In this document: piece after piece, positions 10,301-23,400 of the stretch | How positions within the stretch are numbered: the stretch's first letter is position 1 | Layout: every line of letters starts with the position of its first letter | Source: Otis tarda | Lineage: Eukaryota; Chordata; Aves; Otidiformes; Otididae | Direction: 5' to 3' | DNA: 64,000 bases | Assembly: GCA_026413225.1 (NCBI GenBank) | Contig: CM048576.1 | Span: forward strand, 5,464,501 to 5,528,500 | The notes under the pieces: model-generated | What the model was told of the DNA's origin: nothing | The model's database searches: none | The model's input: only the letters and a program-made list of their open reading frames with translations | Translations under genes and position numbers: made by a program

Positions 10301-11677
10301 TTGTTGCTTGAAGGCTGAGCGTTTCAGTGAGTTTCTTCTCCCTGATGTCAGCTTTTACGAGAAAGTGGAACCACTGGAGTTGTTTGTATACTATATCTAG
10401 CCTTTGGGAACATCACAGGAGTAGAACTGGAAATCAGCGTGTAAAGGTGGAAAGATATTTTTCTTGTGGCTCAAATGTTCTGAGTGCACAGATACTCACA
10501 GTCTGATTTGTACAGGCTCACGGCAGCCTTGGTAATAAGGACGTGTAGCTAGGCTACTAATCTCCCTTTTGTTTTCCCTGCAGATTGACCCGGTCTCAGG
10601 AATGGTTATAAACCTGACAGACCTGAAAGAATATATGCAGGTAATAGCACTGTTTTCCTACACATACCCTGGGAGAATTGGTTATAGCTTAGCAATTTGT
10701 CTAGTACCAGAGGAGACATGGTGAGTTGATGATGGTAGGAAACAAAGAATAAATTAAGGAATGATTTAAGACTAAAACGCTTTAGCAATGTGATGTGAGA
10801 CAGTACCATGTCTCCAGCTAGGAAGTTAAAACATGGACGTAGGGCTCATGCTTTTTTCTACATACTGTTGCCTTGCTCCAGTCCCATGTGCATAGTAATT
10901 TGAACCTCAGGTCCACTGATGAACCGGGACAAGATTGTCACTGTCTTCTTTCTGTAGGAGGCGATCATGGAACCACTTGACCACAAAAATCTGGATAAAG
11001 ATGTGCCGTACTTTGCTGACATTGTGAGGTGGGTGATGGAGACTCCTCGTGGCATTGGTTGCAGGGTCAAGGAACAGTCTTCAAGGCTTAGTCCTAAGTC
11101 TGAAAGAGCAGCCGTGATACCTCTGTGTGTAACACACCTGTGACACATACCTGTGCATGTCAGGTGCTGGGTGCCCTGCTGCCATGCAGCCTACTTCACT
11201 GTGCCAGGCCAGGCGCAGGCCTCCTGGAGTAGCTGCTGTCCCATGTACCCAGGAAGGCACCACTTGCAGCTGAGAAGCCTTTTGCAGACTAGCACTTGTC
11301 ACATGGGCCTGCTCTGTGGGCAGCTTGGGGAGAGAGATTTGACCTGTTAATTAGACTTCGTTTCATCCATGTTTGCTGAGAGTGGTTCAAGCCCCACTTA
11401 TGTTCAGAGTGTCATCATGAGAAAGCTGCTTGCATGGTCCCTGTGGCCTTTAGCATCCCCTCTGGCCCGTTCTGAGTACAGCTTCCTCAAATATCATTGC
11501 TGTCCGTTCTGAATCTGCTTGTGTTTCACTCTTAGCACCACAGAGAACATTGCAGTGTTCATCTGGGAAAACCTCAAGAAGCTCCTGCCCATGGGAACTC
11601 TTTATAAAGTCAAAGTGTATGAAACGGACCAGAACGTTGTCGTTTATAAAGGAGAAGAAACGATCGCAGAGAAGTGA
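7123..11677 (+). CDS. PTS: PTS, 6-pyruvoyltetrahydropterin synthase (complete, six exons)
   Basis: Cytosolic zinc enzyme of tetrahydrobiopterin synthesis. It converts 7,8-dihydroneopterin triphosphate to 6-pyruvoyltetrahydropterin, between GTP cyclohydrolase I and sepiapterin reductase. Exons 7123-7196, 8083-8162, 9558-9580, 10584-10640, 10958-11028 and 11536-11677 join in frame into 148 codons plus stop. All introns are GT-AG (886, 1395, 1003, 317 and 507 bp), and I recognised no other gene in them. Zinc ligands are His21, His46 and His48. The catalytic set is Cys40, Asp86 and His87, with pterin-anchoring Glu131. All sit three residues before their human numbers. The start at 7123 has a strong context (GCCATGG) and gives the usual N-terminus length. 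The C-terminus runs six residues (ETIAEK) past the human end. The 23-bp third exon is a conserved feature of the gene. Confidence 0.97.
7354..7379 (+). repeat. (CAGCC)n short tandem repeat
   Basis: About five copies of a 5-bp CAGCC unit in the first PTS intron, just downstream of the CpG island core. Confidence 0.85.
8083..8162 (+). CDS. PTS: PTS exon 2
   Basis: The acceptor TCTCACAG ends at 8082 and the donor GTAAGG starts at 8163. It encodes [20 protein letters not shown] followed by HGHNYK. It carries catalytic Cys40 and zinc ligands His46 and His48. Confidence 0.97.
9558..9580 (+). CDS. PTS: PTS exon 3 (23-bp microexon)
   Basis: The acceptor TTTTTTTCAG ends at 9557 and the donor GTAAGT starts at 9581. 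It encodes VIVTVRGE after completing the split Val codon. Exon 3 of human PTS is also this short. Skipping it would shift the frame. Confidence 0.95.
10584..10640 (+). CDS. PTS: PTS exon 4
   Basis: The acceptor CCCTGCAG ends at 10583 and the donor GTAATA starts at 10641. It encodes [19 protein letters not shown], 19 residues in phase 0. Confidence 0.96.
10958..11028 (+). CDS. PTS: PTS exon 5
   Basis: The acceptor TCTGTAG ends at 10957 and the donor GTGGGT starts at 11029. It encodes [20 protein letters not shown] then DIV, with the catalytic Asp86-His87 pair. Confidence 0.96.
11536..11677 (+). CDS. PTS: PTS exon 6 with stop codon
   Basis: The acceptor CACTCTTAG ends at 11535. It encodes [18 protein letters not shown] and on to [17 protein letters not shown], then the extra ETIAEK and TGA at 11675-11677. 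It carries Glu131, which binds the pterin ring in this family. Confidence 0.96.
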
Positions 11678-11950
11678 AAAGCACTTAAGCTCAGATGATC
11701 AGAAACTCTGCTGCATAATCAGATCGGTGGGTTACTTCAACCCTGCTCACTGTATTTCCTACACCTGGACATTGCTTATGTATTACATAAGGACAAATAC
11801 ACATGTTTCCCAGGAATTCTTTTAGCAATCTAGCAGTTCAAGTTCTCAGAATGTGTTGATTTGTCTGCTTTTTCTGCAAACCCAAACCACCAAGCTGATA
11901 CGAAATTTACAGTTGTGCTATGTTAAATAAAGCAGCTTTCTAGAGAGGAG
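11678..11950 (+). other. PTS: PTS 3' UTR
   Basis: A short 3' UTR from the stop to about 20 bp past the AATAAA at 11926-11931. The end is inferred from the signal only. Confidence 0.7.
11926..11931 (+). terminator. PTS: PTS poly(A) signal
   Basis: Canonical AATAAA 249 bp after the PTS stop codon. It is the first such hexamer in the 3' UTR. Confidence 0.8.
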
Positions 11951-14900
11951 ACAGCCTGGCAAAATGTATGTCCTGTCCAGTCACAAAAGGCTTTGATTTT
12001 TGTCTAATTAAACATTGGATTAATTTATGATTTTAATAACCTGGGCTTTGGTGTCATTTTGCCTCTTGATTAATAGAGGAACGCTCTTGAGAATGAGAAC
12101 TACATAATTGCCTTTTTTCTTCTTTTCTTTTTCCTGTGCTACAGGCTCGTTTATTCTTGTGGGTAGTAGATCTTTCTCTGTCTAAGGAACTGGCATAGTG
12201 GGCAATATAGTTGTTTACAAAGCAATTCCCAATCCAAACTGCAGAGCTAAAGAGAACAGTATGTTGTGGAGAATCAGCACGGGAAGCTGAGGAAACTGTG
12301 AAGCTGGAACATCGTAGCTCCAGTGGTATCAGAGTGCCCGGATGATGCACAGGTGAAAGGGGAAGTAGGCGAGAATAAACCCTTAAATACTGGTTATCTA
12401 GCTGGTGTCCCAAAGATGCCACTCTTGTGAAGTTTTGCTGATAGAATGCTTTTCATCTTAGAAAATTCTGGCTGACTTTGTCTCGTTGTAGTGCAAATAG
12501 TATAGTGCACTTCTTTGATACCTTGTAGTGCTATGTCAGCTCAGGGCAAGTACGGACATAATCCTCACCTTGCTGAGGAGTCATCCCTGCTATGGGAGAC
12601 TTTCCATTCTACATCTGATCACAGACACCTGAAATAGCAGGAGGACCTGTGATACCTTGATTCCATATCCACAGAAGCCCCCTAAAAGCTTGTTGGCAGA
12701 AGCAGCCAGATCAAGCTTGTTTTTCTTAGGGAAGTTTTTATGAGTTCTGTAGGAACAGGATCAAACTCTCTCCTTTTGTCTTCCTGGAGGAAGCAGCCAG
12801 CTTGTGTCCCTGCTGCGATGATCAACTGTTACTTGGTATTTTCATCATCAGGATCCCATATTGGGAAGGCCTTGTAGACAAAAGAAGCACTTGGTATGCA
12901 TCAGTTGTCAGGGCTGCAGGTTCCCACTGTCACTTGCAGATTAGGAGGTGCAACACTGTTCAGCATACATTGTTACAGAAGGATGAGGCTGTGAGAGGAG
13001 TTTAAATGAACCCTAACCAAATTATTCTGAAGATTTCTGAAATTGTAGGCATGCTGTGAAAGCTAAGTGGTGGAAGAGGAATGCATGTAAAACCAGTTAG
13101 GGAACAGATACTGTACAATTCCTGTGGCTAAGAGCCATAAGATCAACCTGTCTGTCCAGAGGCAGAAGTGATATTACTGTGCATGATTCTCTTTTTATCG
13201 CATGAGCAACGTCCTGAAGAGTAGTTAGATATGGCCATGAAGAATAACTTAATGCATATAATTTAAAAAGTGATATCCAGGGTAATAATTCTCTTGCTTT
13301 ACAAGGAAATTATGCATCTGAATAATGGTAGCAAACAGCACCATTTAGAAAGGTTTGATGAAGCTTGCCTAATAGTTAACCTTGGCCTCACTCTACTACA
13401 GGCTGAGGGTAATGTATCCTCCTGTAGCTACCGGTTCTGCTAGAAAGTACTTTTTACAGTTCCAAAAAGTACTTTGCTTTGTTTTAAACTGTGATTGCTT
13501 TACATGAGGACGATTCCATGCTGTCTTCTGTCTTGATCCATCTTTGCTCTGATTGAGCTTCTAAAAGGGAATAGTAAGAAAAGGCTGGAGATGAGGGATA
13601 TTCCAGCCTTCCCTCTGGCAGAGCAAAATATCTGCCATGAGAGCTCCAATGTTGGGGTTTTTTTCCCTCTTAAAGGTAGTGCTTTGGTGAATAATTGGCT
13701 GAAGGTTCATTCCATCATCATACAATTAGAGAGTGCTTGGTGCATCAGATGAAGGGAACATACTGTTAACATACCCTTGCCCCTTCTCCTCATTTTTAGT
13801 TTCCCCACATGTGGAACCAGTTGGCTTTTCTCACTGTGGGCTCTGGCCAGGGAGGTTTTACAGCTTATCTGAATGCTCCTGCTGGTCTGTAGTTCACTAG
13901 TATGAGATGTCATTACAGTTTGCTGAAATGATGTAAATCATACTGAATGATAGCTGCTGCTGCTGATTCACAAAGCATTTGGTGTCTTCAGTGAGTCAAC
14001 GAGACTAAAACGTATCATGTGATATCTTTATCAGAAGAGTAATTTAGCTGTTGACATTGTTGACAAAAAGGCAAACAAATGGTTATGTCTATATAGCACA
14101 GCCTATTGCTGTTCTTAGCAGGAAGTTAGGTGCTAGGCCAGAAAAAACTAGGCCAAATTCCTGATCTTTTACTGCAGTGCAACATAGCTCTGACACAGTC
14201 TCACAGTAGCTTGGGCATTTGTGTTTATTGCTGTGTTGCATGTTGGAGATGTGTTCACGTCCTTTATTCTGATCTCTGGTTTAAATGGCAGCAGATCTGG
14301 GGAGATGGAAATAAATTGGTTGGCTGGGTAGTGGCTTGGGTAAAGGGGGTTTGCAATATCAGAGCTGGAATTGTGATTGCCTGTGTCCCAAGAAATTACC
14401 GTCTATTCTGTCCCTTATCCTGCTTAGAGGGATCTTGATCTTAGCAGGTGCATGTGAGCTCCATGTAGGGAAGTCTGTGTAGGAATCAGCCTCCAAATTC
14501 ACAGGTTAGGGAGGGAGGGTTATATGAGGAGAGAATTAACTCATGTAATAAAACATTAAGCATTTCTGTGCTGTAACTTAGTTACTGAGTCATGAATTTG
14601 TTTGAAAGAGAACTGTTCAGGTGACGGTGGGGTCCAAACAGGAATTAAAAGGTCAAAGCTAATCCCAGGAGAGCTCTGTAGGAGCGAGACTTCCAGCTTT
14701 GGCACACATAAATGTAAATAGCAGAATAATGACAGCAAGACCAGAAATGTCATGTGTTGTGTTTAGTAGGGACTGAGAGACTGAGCAGGAAGACTCAGTT
14801 CTGCCTTCCTGACACATGGAAAGATAAATCATCAAGTGTATAAGAAGAAGTGCCAGGGCAGGAACTGAGTGAATGGGGAGCCTGTGCAAGAAGCTCGCCA

Positions 14901-17900
14901 TGTTGGTCGCTTGTGCTGCACTTATGCTTGCGTTGTGCCAAATGTGGCCATTTCATTCTGCCAACTAGAAGCAAAGTAGAGTTTGAGGCTGCCTAGTTTC
15001 AAAGGAAAGCTGTTTAGCAGCAGCGGTTCTTTTTTATTAATTGTTTCTAGGGAACATTTTCCCATTCTGCCTCACTGCAAGGAGAAAAAGTCTTATTCTC
15101 TTTTCTGTGCTTGAAAGACAGTGACCACAGGAGGATTGTGAGTTCAGCCCTAGCTTTTGCAGTGTGGGAAGTGGGAATTGATCATCTTCCCCTGACGTGT
15201 GAAATTATGAAACAGCGCAGAGCAAAAGGGACACCATTACAAAAGGATCAGCAAAGCAAAAAACAGCAGCTGGGACCAAGCCAAGTTCTGCCACTCAGTC
15301 TTATGTGCCACTCCCTAGGCTGCTATTTATAGTTCATTGTAGCCCCAACAATGACTGAGTTAATAAATAATCCAGGCATTGCTTCTGATGAGGAACTATG
15401 TGTGGGATGTGGAGCCATCACCAGGAGCTGTTCCTCCGAGTTCAGAAAACTGGCAGTATCTTACAGTTCCTGAATTGAAGTTTGTCTCTGTAACATGGTT
15501 TCTTTGTATGTGTGCACTGTATCTGGAAGGCAATGAAGGCTGTGGTCCTGTTCACAGGACCTCTGACTGCTTCAGTGCCCAAGACTGGCAGTGCCTTGGA
15601 AGCAAACCAGAGGTTGAATGAAGCAACAGGGAGCCCCGGCTTTGTTCTGTAGAAAGGCTGGGGAGGTCACCGTGAACAAAGCTGGGGACTCTCATAGAAT
15701 CAGTGATGTATCAAACTGTACTTTAAAGCTCATTAGGATGTTTGCTCCATCCCTGACTCTAATTACCAGCAGTCTCCGTGTGTGCAATGGGGAGGCCAAT
15801 TGGAAGTAGACCATAAGGCCACAGGGAAATTGGTGCTGGTGAAAAGAACAAGTGGAGGGGTTAAGGGACATTTTATGACTCTCCCCCTACAATGAGCATT
15901 ATTTGTCCTGTGTACTCAGTGAGGCCAGGGCCTGGGGGAAAGAGGGTGTGATCATACCACATAGGTACAAGGGGAGCTGTTTTATGGCAAAGCCATAGTT
16001 TGGGCGTTCTCAGGTGTTTGCGTGCTTTGCCCACTCCAGTGTTCTTTTTATTGGTGTGGGTGTGAGTGTCCTTAAGTACAATAGAGCCATTAGGATGGGA
16101 GGGAAAGCAGGCTTTTACCGTACCAGGGGCAGGATTTGTTCATTCAGACACTGCTGAAGCACTGGTTTTGAAAACTCAACAACTGCTCTAAAAGTTACAT
16201 AGAAATGTCTGTGGATGTGGCAAAGGACTAAACACTGCTGTCCCAAGACAAGGCACCTCTGGGCCAAATGTTTCTGCTTCAGATTTGTTGGTATCACCTG
16301 ATTCTCTCCTGTTACCCCTATCCCTCCCCAGTGGGCTGCTGAGAGAGTAAACATTGCTGTATTTCTACCAGAAAGGGATAAGTGTAGCCAACAGGAGGAG
16401 ATCCAAGACTAAAGATACATCTTGTTCTGCAGCACTGGGATTTTGGAGTGATGTAAATTAAAAAGATAATGTTTAATTCTGATTGTTGGGTTACTCCCAG
16501 AATGAGTGATGCACTTCCTCCTGCTATATGTAGGGTTAGATATATTAACGAGAAGTGAAATCTGTAGTCTAAGAAGTTGGGTTTGCTCTGCTGATTTTTT
16601 TTAAGGCAGTATGTGTATTGTGGGATAGCACAACAGCTATTGAAAGTTCAGGAACTACAGGAAATCGGTGGAAGAGTGTGAAAATTTTTAGTGGAGCTGT
16701 AGTCACTCTGTTAATTATTAATCAATGTTTTAAAGCTAAATACTTCCAGTAACAGATTCCTACTGATGGTTAACTCAAGATTTCATAGACGTGTCCTGAA
16801 GAATTGGGCTTCAGGGCTCATCTGATATACCCTCAGAGCCACTTCCTTGCCTCTGCAGACAGTGAAGTGCCTGTCAGATGCCATGTTTTTGATTTTGTAC
16901 CACCCTCCATGTGGCAAGTCTTCCCAGAGGTTGTTCCAAATGTGCAGAGCAAGGGTCTGTGCTGTGCTGTGAATGGCACACAGTGATTTACAACACAATA
17001 GAAAAGAAGAGTTGTGTTTGTCCTAGGCTTGTTTCAGGCCATGGATCGGACTGTCAATCCATATTTGCTGCCAGCTGTGGAGTCTTTCAAAAGATGACCC
17101 AAAGTCTCCCCAGCGTGAGACCCAGAGACTGTCACAGGAACGAAGATTGAACTAAGTCACTAGATTTTGGGTCCTGGATGAGTTAGAGCTAGTAGAAGGG
17201 AGATGAGGACTGAGAGCAGACCTGGCTGACTGCACCAGTGGTCCCTGACCTCCCAGCACCATAGCAGTGCACAGTAACACTGGCTGCTCTTTATGGGCAG
17301 CTCTCTGGTGGGTGTTGGAAATGGGTCAGGGAGACAAACTGTCTCATTTCCCTCGACCTTCCTTATATCAGCTACCTGGCCATACATGAAAGGATTGTGG
17401 CTTTGTCAGAAGTGAAGACAGGCTAGAGAGCTAGAGAGCTGCCAAGAGGGCATTTTCTAGAAGAAAGGGTTGTCTTAAATGTGATGGCTCATTTGTCCTC
17501 TACATGCATCCACACAGCCGTAGGACCTTGTTGGTCCCTGCCATACGTTTTTGCTGCAAGAACTCACAAGTTCAGCAAAATACTTGACATCCTGATCCAG
17601 ATTCTGTGGTGGAGTGGCTCCATGATTGCCTTTGGGGCAAAAAAGGAAGACATGGGCAGCTATCCTGGTGGCAGGGCCAAATAATGTGGTCTGTTCTTGT
17701 CTCTTGGGCCATTTAGCTCTGAATCAAAGGAGGGCCTTGCTTTCCTTGCACTTCAGGGTTGGAAACTGAGGTGATGCTAGTTCTTTTCTCAGTGTTATTG
17801 ACAGCTATTATGTTTGGATTTTTTTTTTTAATTATCTGTGGCACTTTCACATGTTTTAGTCTCAGCAATGTCTTACCCACTGATGTGAGCTTCTTGGGCT

Positions 17901-20173
17901 TTGCAGGACTCACACTTCTTTCCCTTCCTGTTGAAGCAAGAGAATTTCCCCGTGTTGGGTTCACATTTCCAGTTACAATGCAGTACCCTTTGCACTCCTT
18001 TTCCTAGTTATGTTTGTGAAATAAGTTTTACCAGGGAAATGAGATAGGGATGGAAAAGGAAATGCTCGTATTTGCTGCTGAATAGTGTAAGGGTTCATGA
18101 GAATGCCACTGATGAGGCTTTTCAATGGGACAAAGCCAGCAGGAGTTCACCTCTCTGGAGGGAAACTGCATTGCTCTGAATGCCGTGCACTGATAGGTAA
18201 TACTGTAAATGGGAGTTGCCACAAGGACAGTTAAAAGGAATTCCATATGTATTATTCAAGGCAAAGAGCTGTAATCTTAGGAAATAGACATATTAACGGT
18301 GAGATTAAAATCGAACAGTAGTTTACAGCACTGATTAGAATTTTATTGTGTGTTGTACACTCCAGTAGCAGAAGGTACAACATATTCAGATCTCTGCTAA
18401 TTGCTCTGCCTGCGAAACAGATGCCAGTTTTAATAGCTGGGCCCTAAAAATTAATCTCTGTTAAATTCTGTGGGAAGATGCCATTAGTGCATCACTCTAG
18501 GCACTAGGTGGTTAATATTTCCTCTGTGAAATTGTGCTTGGGACATCTGACTTTACAAACATATTAAAAAAATCTGTGTAACAGCAGCAGGTCTGTGAAG
18601 CAAGACAGGCTTGTTGGCATAGTTTGTAACAAATAAGAGCCATGTGTTAATCACAACTGTCCAGTTTTAGCTATTCATATTTCAGACAATTCTGTAGGAA
18701 GAAAAAAAATCCTTCTTAAACCACACCTGTTGTCTGAATGCCTGAGAAATACAGATGGTCAGGGACAATTTATTCCTGTTGTGCCCAGCTCCTGTGTTAA
18801 GCTCTCAGGAATATGAAGGCTCCTCTGCTGTCAGGCTCTCGGTGCTCTGGAGTGAACCTTTCATTGCTTGGGAGTCAGAATTTATTTGGCAGAAATAAGG
18901 GCTACTTGTAGGGACATCACAAACCCTGGGCTAGTAAGGTCAGGTTAAAGCTAGATCTCTGATCTGTGACTATTGAAATACTATTATGATCTGGAGCTCA
19001 GTCTTCTGAAGAGGAAACAGCAAGAGGATTAGTGGAACAGGGATGCCTTTCTGACTCTACCCTTCAGAAAGCCTTCTGGGTCACCCTGTACAGGATTGCA
19101 GTGTACAGGCATCACCTTTATTTGTGTCTTTACGTGCTCATCTGTGGGGTCAAAGCCAAATATTTCATAGTAACCAGAATCATTTCAGCCCCCTTGCCAC
19201 ATCACAGTGAAGCCAGGAAATAGTGCTAGGTGCAAGAGGCAACTTTCATTCCTTAATTTATTTAGATTAGTTTAAGAAAAAATTACTTTCCAGAAGTTCG
19301 AAAATTCCTAAATAAACACTATCCATACAAAAATACGAACAATAATAATAAAATCAAGACATTCAGTGGCCCATAAAATCTTGTTCTACTGCCAAATCAG
19401 TTGTTGATTACAAAAAAGGGGAATAAAAAATACCCACCCCACCATTCCAGAAAGCTGGAAGAAGACCAGAGAAACTTTATAAGGCATCCACTGAAGTAAC
19501 AAAATTCAGGGGATGCTGGACCAAACAACAATACAGAGCAGAAATTCCCAAGGCCTGAGCCTTTATGGAGGATACCCTGCCAGCAGGATCTCCAGCTTGT
19601 CCTGGCAAGGGGGTCTCCTCCCCAGGTAGGGGGTTGGTGGGTGCACTTATTTTCTCTGGGCTTGCACTGGAGGTTTTAAACTGGCTGAGCCATGTGTACC
19701 CTAAACCTGTAATTTCCCCTCCCAGTCTCAATTCTGTTTCCAACAGTCTTGGTGAATATACTGTGGGGAACTGTGCCAGACTGTCACTGAGGCACTTATG
19801 CACACATGCTCGCACACACAGGGATGCTGTGAGGGCAAGTCCCCGGCTGCACAGCCAAAAGCAGACCTCTCCTTGAGCTTCTCAGCAGACCCTGGTACCC
19901 TGATGAGAAGAGGGCCTTTTCCCTTTTCCCAGAAAGAATTTTCATGCTTTTTTGTGCTTCACAGAACCCCAGGTGATGAGGAAGGAATTAATTCATGCAG
20001 TATTCCTTTGTTAGACGAGGTCTGCTCTTGGCCGTGTTATGCTTCTCTAGCTGAAAGGCTAGAACAGAGTGATTTCTGACTTGCTACGAAACATTTCATC
20101 TCCCTGAGATTGCTGGCCCTGGGCAAGGGGAGTAAGGGGAAGATCAGCTCTGTGATCAAATAGACCTTTATAA
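11951..20173. other. Intergenic, PTS to PLET1 (convergent 3' ends)
   Basis: About 8.2 kb between the 3' ends of PTS (+) and PLET1 (-). No coding exon with recognisable similarity was found on either strand. The frames that are open are short and lack domains. The segment at about 18240-18700 stands out as A/T-rich and complex, and may be a regulatory element. A small tandem CTAGAGAG duplication lies near 17424-17440. Confidence 0.55.
18240..18700. promoter_or_regulatory. Candidate conserved non-coding element
   Basis: A/T-rich, non-repetitive sequence with homeodomain-like sites (TAATTG-type near 18399, AATTAA near 18450, GTTAATA near 18512, GTTAATC near 18647). It has the texture of a vertebrate conserved element. 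This is an inference from composition only; cross-species alignment is required. Confidence 0.2.
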
Positions 20174-20179
20174 TTTAAT
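20174..20179 (-). terminator. PLET1: Candidate PLET1 poly(A) signal
   Basis: ATTAAA on the minus strand, 139 bp past the stop codon. Canonical AATAAA hexamers also occur further on (minus strand near 19260 and 19115), so a longer 3' UTR is possible. Confidence 0.4.
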
Positions 20180-20317
20180 GTAGAAGTGCAGTTATCATCC
20201 TAATACACAGAAGAAGTGGATAGTTTTCCTGAGTAGATCAGCTGCCTGCCCTCCCATGCACACCACAAGCAAGGAGGAAAGGTGCAGCATGGTTGGGTCA
20301 TCTTCTCTTCCTGCTTT

Positions 20318-20445
20318 CTAGGAGAGCAGTTTGCTTGTGACAAGGAGCAGCGGCAACTGAATGACAGCTATGAAGAAGGAGCTGCTCTGAACCATGGAGA
20401 CGGAGCTGGGGATGGTGGCTGGTGGTGCTGTGGTTGTTTCCGATT
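20318..20445 (-). CDS. PLET1: PLET1 exon 4 with stop codon (GPI signal)
   Basis: The acceptor CCTTCCATTTCAG ends at 20446. It encodes a Ser/Thr/Pro stalk (SETTTAPPATIPSSVS) and then a hydrophobic C-terminal tail FFIAVIQLPLLLV, ending TSKLLS and TAG at 20320-20318. A small-residue cluster (SSS at 169-171) just before the tail is a plausible GPI attachment region. Confidence 0.86.
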
Positions 20446-23400
20446 CTGAAATGGAAGGAAACCCCCAGGGTTGATTAGAAGTCTAGAGGACCATCTGAGC
20501 TACAGACCTACTCCAAGAGGCTGTATTTGACTGATTTCACAGAAATGAGGGGTCAAACACATGGTAGGGGAGTGGGATGTCTGAATATATCCACTGACAT
20601 CAGTGGAGCATCATCAGTATAGGCTTGAGGCTCCTGGGTGGCAGGGAATTCCCTGGAGTACCAGAAACATAATCTATGATGGCAAAGCCACAATTTCCAC
20701 TTTGTATCTACATGACAGAGTGAATAGGGGGATGAAGCCTATGCCAATATCTGCAGAAATGAATAAGCCTGTCCTCTCATTTGTAGCTGTTTAATGCCCC
20801 TTAAAGCAAAAAGGAAGCTTGAAAAGCTTTTAAGTTCAACTTTATAACCTGAAAAGCCCCTAGGAAGCTCTAGCACTCCAGTGGCTTTGCCTTGTCTCCT
20901 GACTGTTGGTACACTGAGGCCATCTTTCCCCTTTCCCGAAACACCAGAGCACAAATGAAGCGCTTGCTTGGTGTGTCATTCACCTTGCTGTTTGAAGCTT
21001 ATTTACCTTTGTTCAGAGTCACAGTGTGGAACTTGGCAGATTTATCAGTGAAGATGATATATGCCCTGTGGAAGGAAAGAAGAGAGAGGATATAAAGGGG
21101 ACATTAAGAGCAGATGAAGAGACAGGAGCTATGAACTCATCCTTAGCTCACTTTTATTTCCCTCCACCCATGTTGCACTTTTTTTTTTTTTTTTTTAACA
21201 TCTGAAACACTGTTTCTTCATTATGCTTTTGCTGCTTTCCTGCCCTTCTCTGGATGGAACAGGAATGCCTTGTAACAGGGTGGCAATTTACTGTGACCAT
21301 CTGCTCCTTGTAATTAGAATCACTGTTGTCATGAACTATTGCATTCTTTCTTCCCACAGATAAGGCAAATCAGGCTAATGGCAATGGTTTCCTTTGACAA
21401 ATATTTCCCACTGATGCAACTCCATTAGTGTTAATGGAAACAAGAGCGGTGTTCAATCCATTAATTTCCAGAGAACTAATCTACATCCCTACTAATGTGA
21501 GCAAGTCTTTAAACTATGAGACCGTCTGTGAGGTGACCTCTAGATGTGGCTTTGCAGAAAATGTTTCCTTGGTGTTTTCAAGAGAAAATCTGGAGAAGGC
21601 TCAAGAGGTTTTTTTCAACCCCTGCTCTAGAGGTGAGCTCTTGATTCTGGGTGTTGCCAAAAGCTTACACAGACAAGTACTGTCCCAACTAAATACTTAA
21701 ACTTGTAGTATAGTCTTACCTTATTTCCACGGAAGATATGTTGGTGTCTGGAGATGTCCAGTTTGCTGCGCTCTGAGTGGCATTTAATATCACCGTGTCA
21801 ATAGAACTGCACTTTGCAGTGTCTACCATCAGCCATTCTCCCATGGAGTCATTTTGTGGGGATAAGGCTTGCAGTAAATACTCGGTCACATTTTTGTCAG
21901 TCTGGTTGCTGTCAGTGAGGTTTCCGGTGTCACTTATTGTAACTGGAAACAAAGCAAGTTAGACATAAGTTGTCTGTTCTGTAAGACAGCCTTTCCAGAC
22001 TCCATGCCTTCAGGGTTTTCAGCCAAGGAAGTATTTGCTCACCCAGTGCTCTCTGTGTGATACGGCTGCACCAGAAGCCTTTAAAGAGAAGGTAATGAAC
22101 TGCAGTCCTCCTCCAATCAAAGGAAGAAGAAGCCACTTATCTGCTGCCTCCCTAGTTAGGCAATAGGCTAGGAGGAACGCCTCAGTCACCAGATTCAGCC
22201 CCTGCTATTGTGAGTACCATATCTGTAAGCCAAACCAGAGCTCCTTGTGAGTAAATCTCTTCTGAATCCCAGGCAAATGGCAGGGGTGAAAAAGCTAAAG
22301 GGGACAAGCTTTTAGGCAGTCCCTCCCTTCAGCCCATAGTTGAGTGTGCCAGACCCCACCCTTTTTTCCCCACTTCTCTGCTCCTGGTTGCTGTTTCACA
22401 GTTGTGACTAGTCTGCACAGTGTTGCTATGTATCATGCTTTTATTGCAAGCAGAAGTTGGTCAATAAGCAAATGAAGCAACAGGGTCTGCTTGCCTGGAC
22501 CAAGTGCGTCCCTAGCTGTGCCTCCCAGCCCAGGTTGCTGTGCATGCTGTGCTGCTGTGGCCCTCACCGCCTTTCAGATCAGGACTGTTTCAAATGAAAG
22601 CTGCCAAGACTGTCAGAAGCTACAGGAGCTGATGTGAAACAGTAGCTAGCATCAAACTTGACTTCTGTGTTCAAAAAATGAACTAACAGCAGCAAACGAC
22701 ACATTATTAAAAAAACCAGCCAACTGCAGTGGATGCTCCTTGGGTGAGATCTGAAGGAATCTGTGCCAATTTACACCAGCAGACTACCTCTCCCCTTGAA
22801 GGAAGGGATCAGGATGTCTGTTCTCCACTCTTTTACCAGCATTTAGGTTTTACTGAACCTCAAGTCAAAGGGAGATCTGTTGTCAAGTTTAGGAAACAGC
22901 GTCATGCTGCCATTTACACTGCAGCTATGTTCTTTGAAGTATTAAAAGCTGTTTTCTATGATTGACCCTAAATATCTGTCAGCATCAAGGTAATCTCTTC
23001 ACCTTTACAGCCATTGCTGCTGAGAAGGGCAAATTCTCAGGAAGAAGGAAACGGAACAAAACCCATGAAACAACTTCCCCCAAATTTTGTGTTTTCAAGA
23101 GCATTTAAGTCCTTGCATGCAAGTTTAGGCAAAAAGATTATGGGAGAAAAAAGCACCTTAAGGAAGGAAAGAGAATTTGAGACTGACCCTGTAGACAGGA
23201 ACATAAAATATGACCAAAGAGGTAAGAACTAGTGCCATTTACCTATCTCCTGCCTGAACTGGAAAAAAAAAAAAAAAAAAAAAAGATTGTTAGACCTCAC
23301 ACAAGTTTTAAACACATCTAAGAACACCACAAGACTCAAGAAAGCAGCAGGGTTAGGGGCAGAGGAGACACATTTCTGTGCAGTGTGGAAACTGAGGTCT

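Noticed and set aside
15690-15715. TCATAGAATCA, resembling the reverse complement of the CR1 tail
   Set aside because: Only about eleven bases match; the expected neighbouring CR1 sequence is missing.
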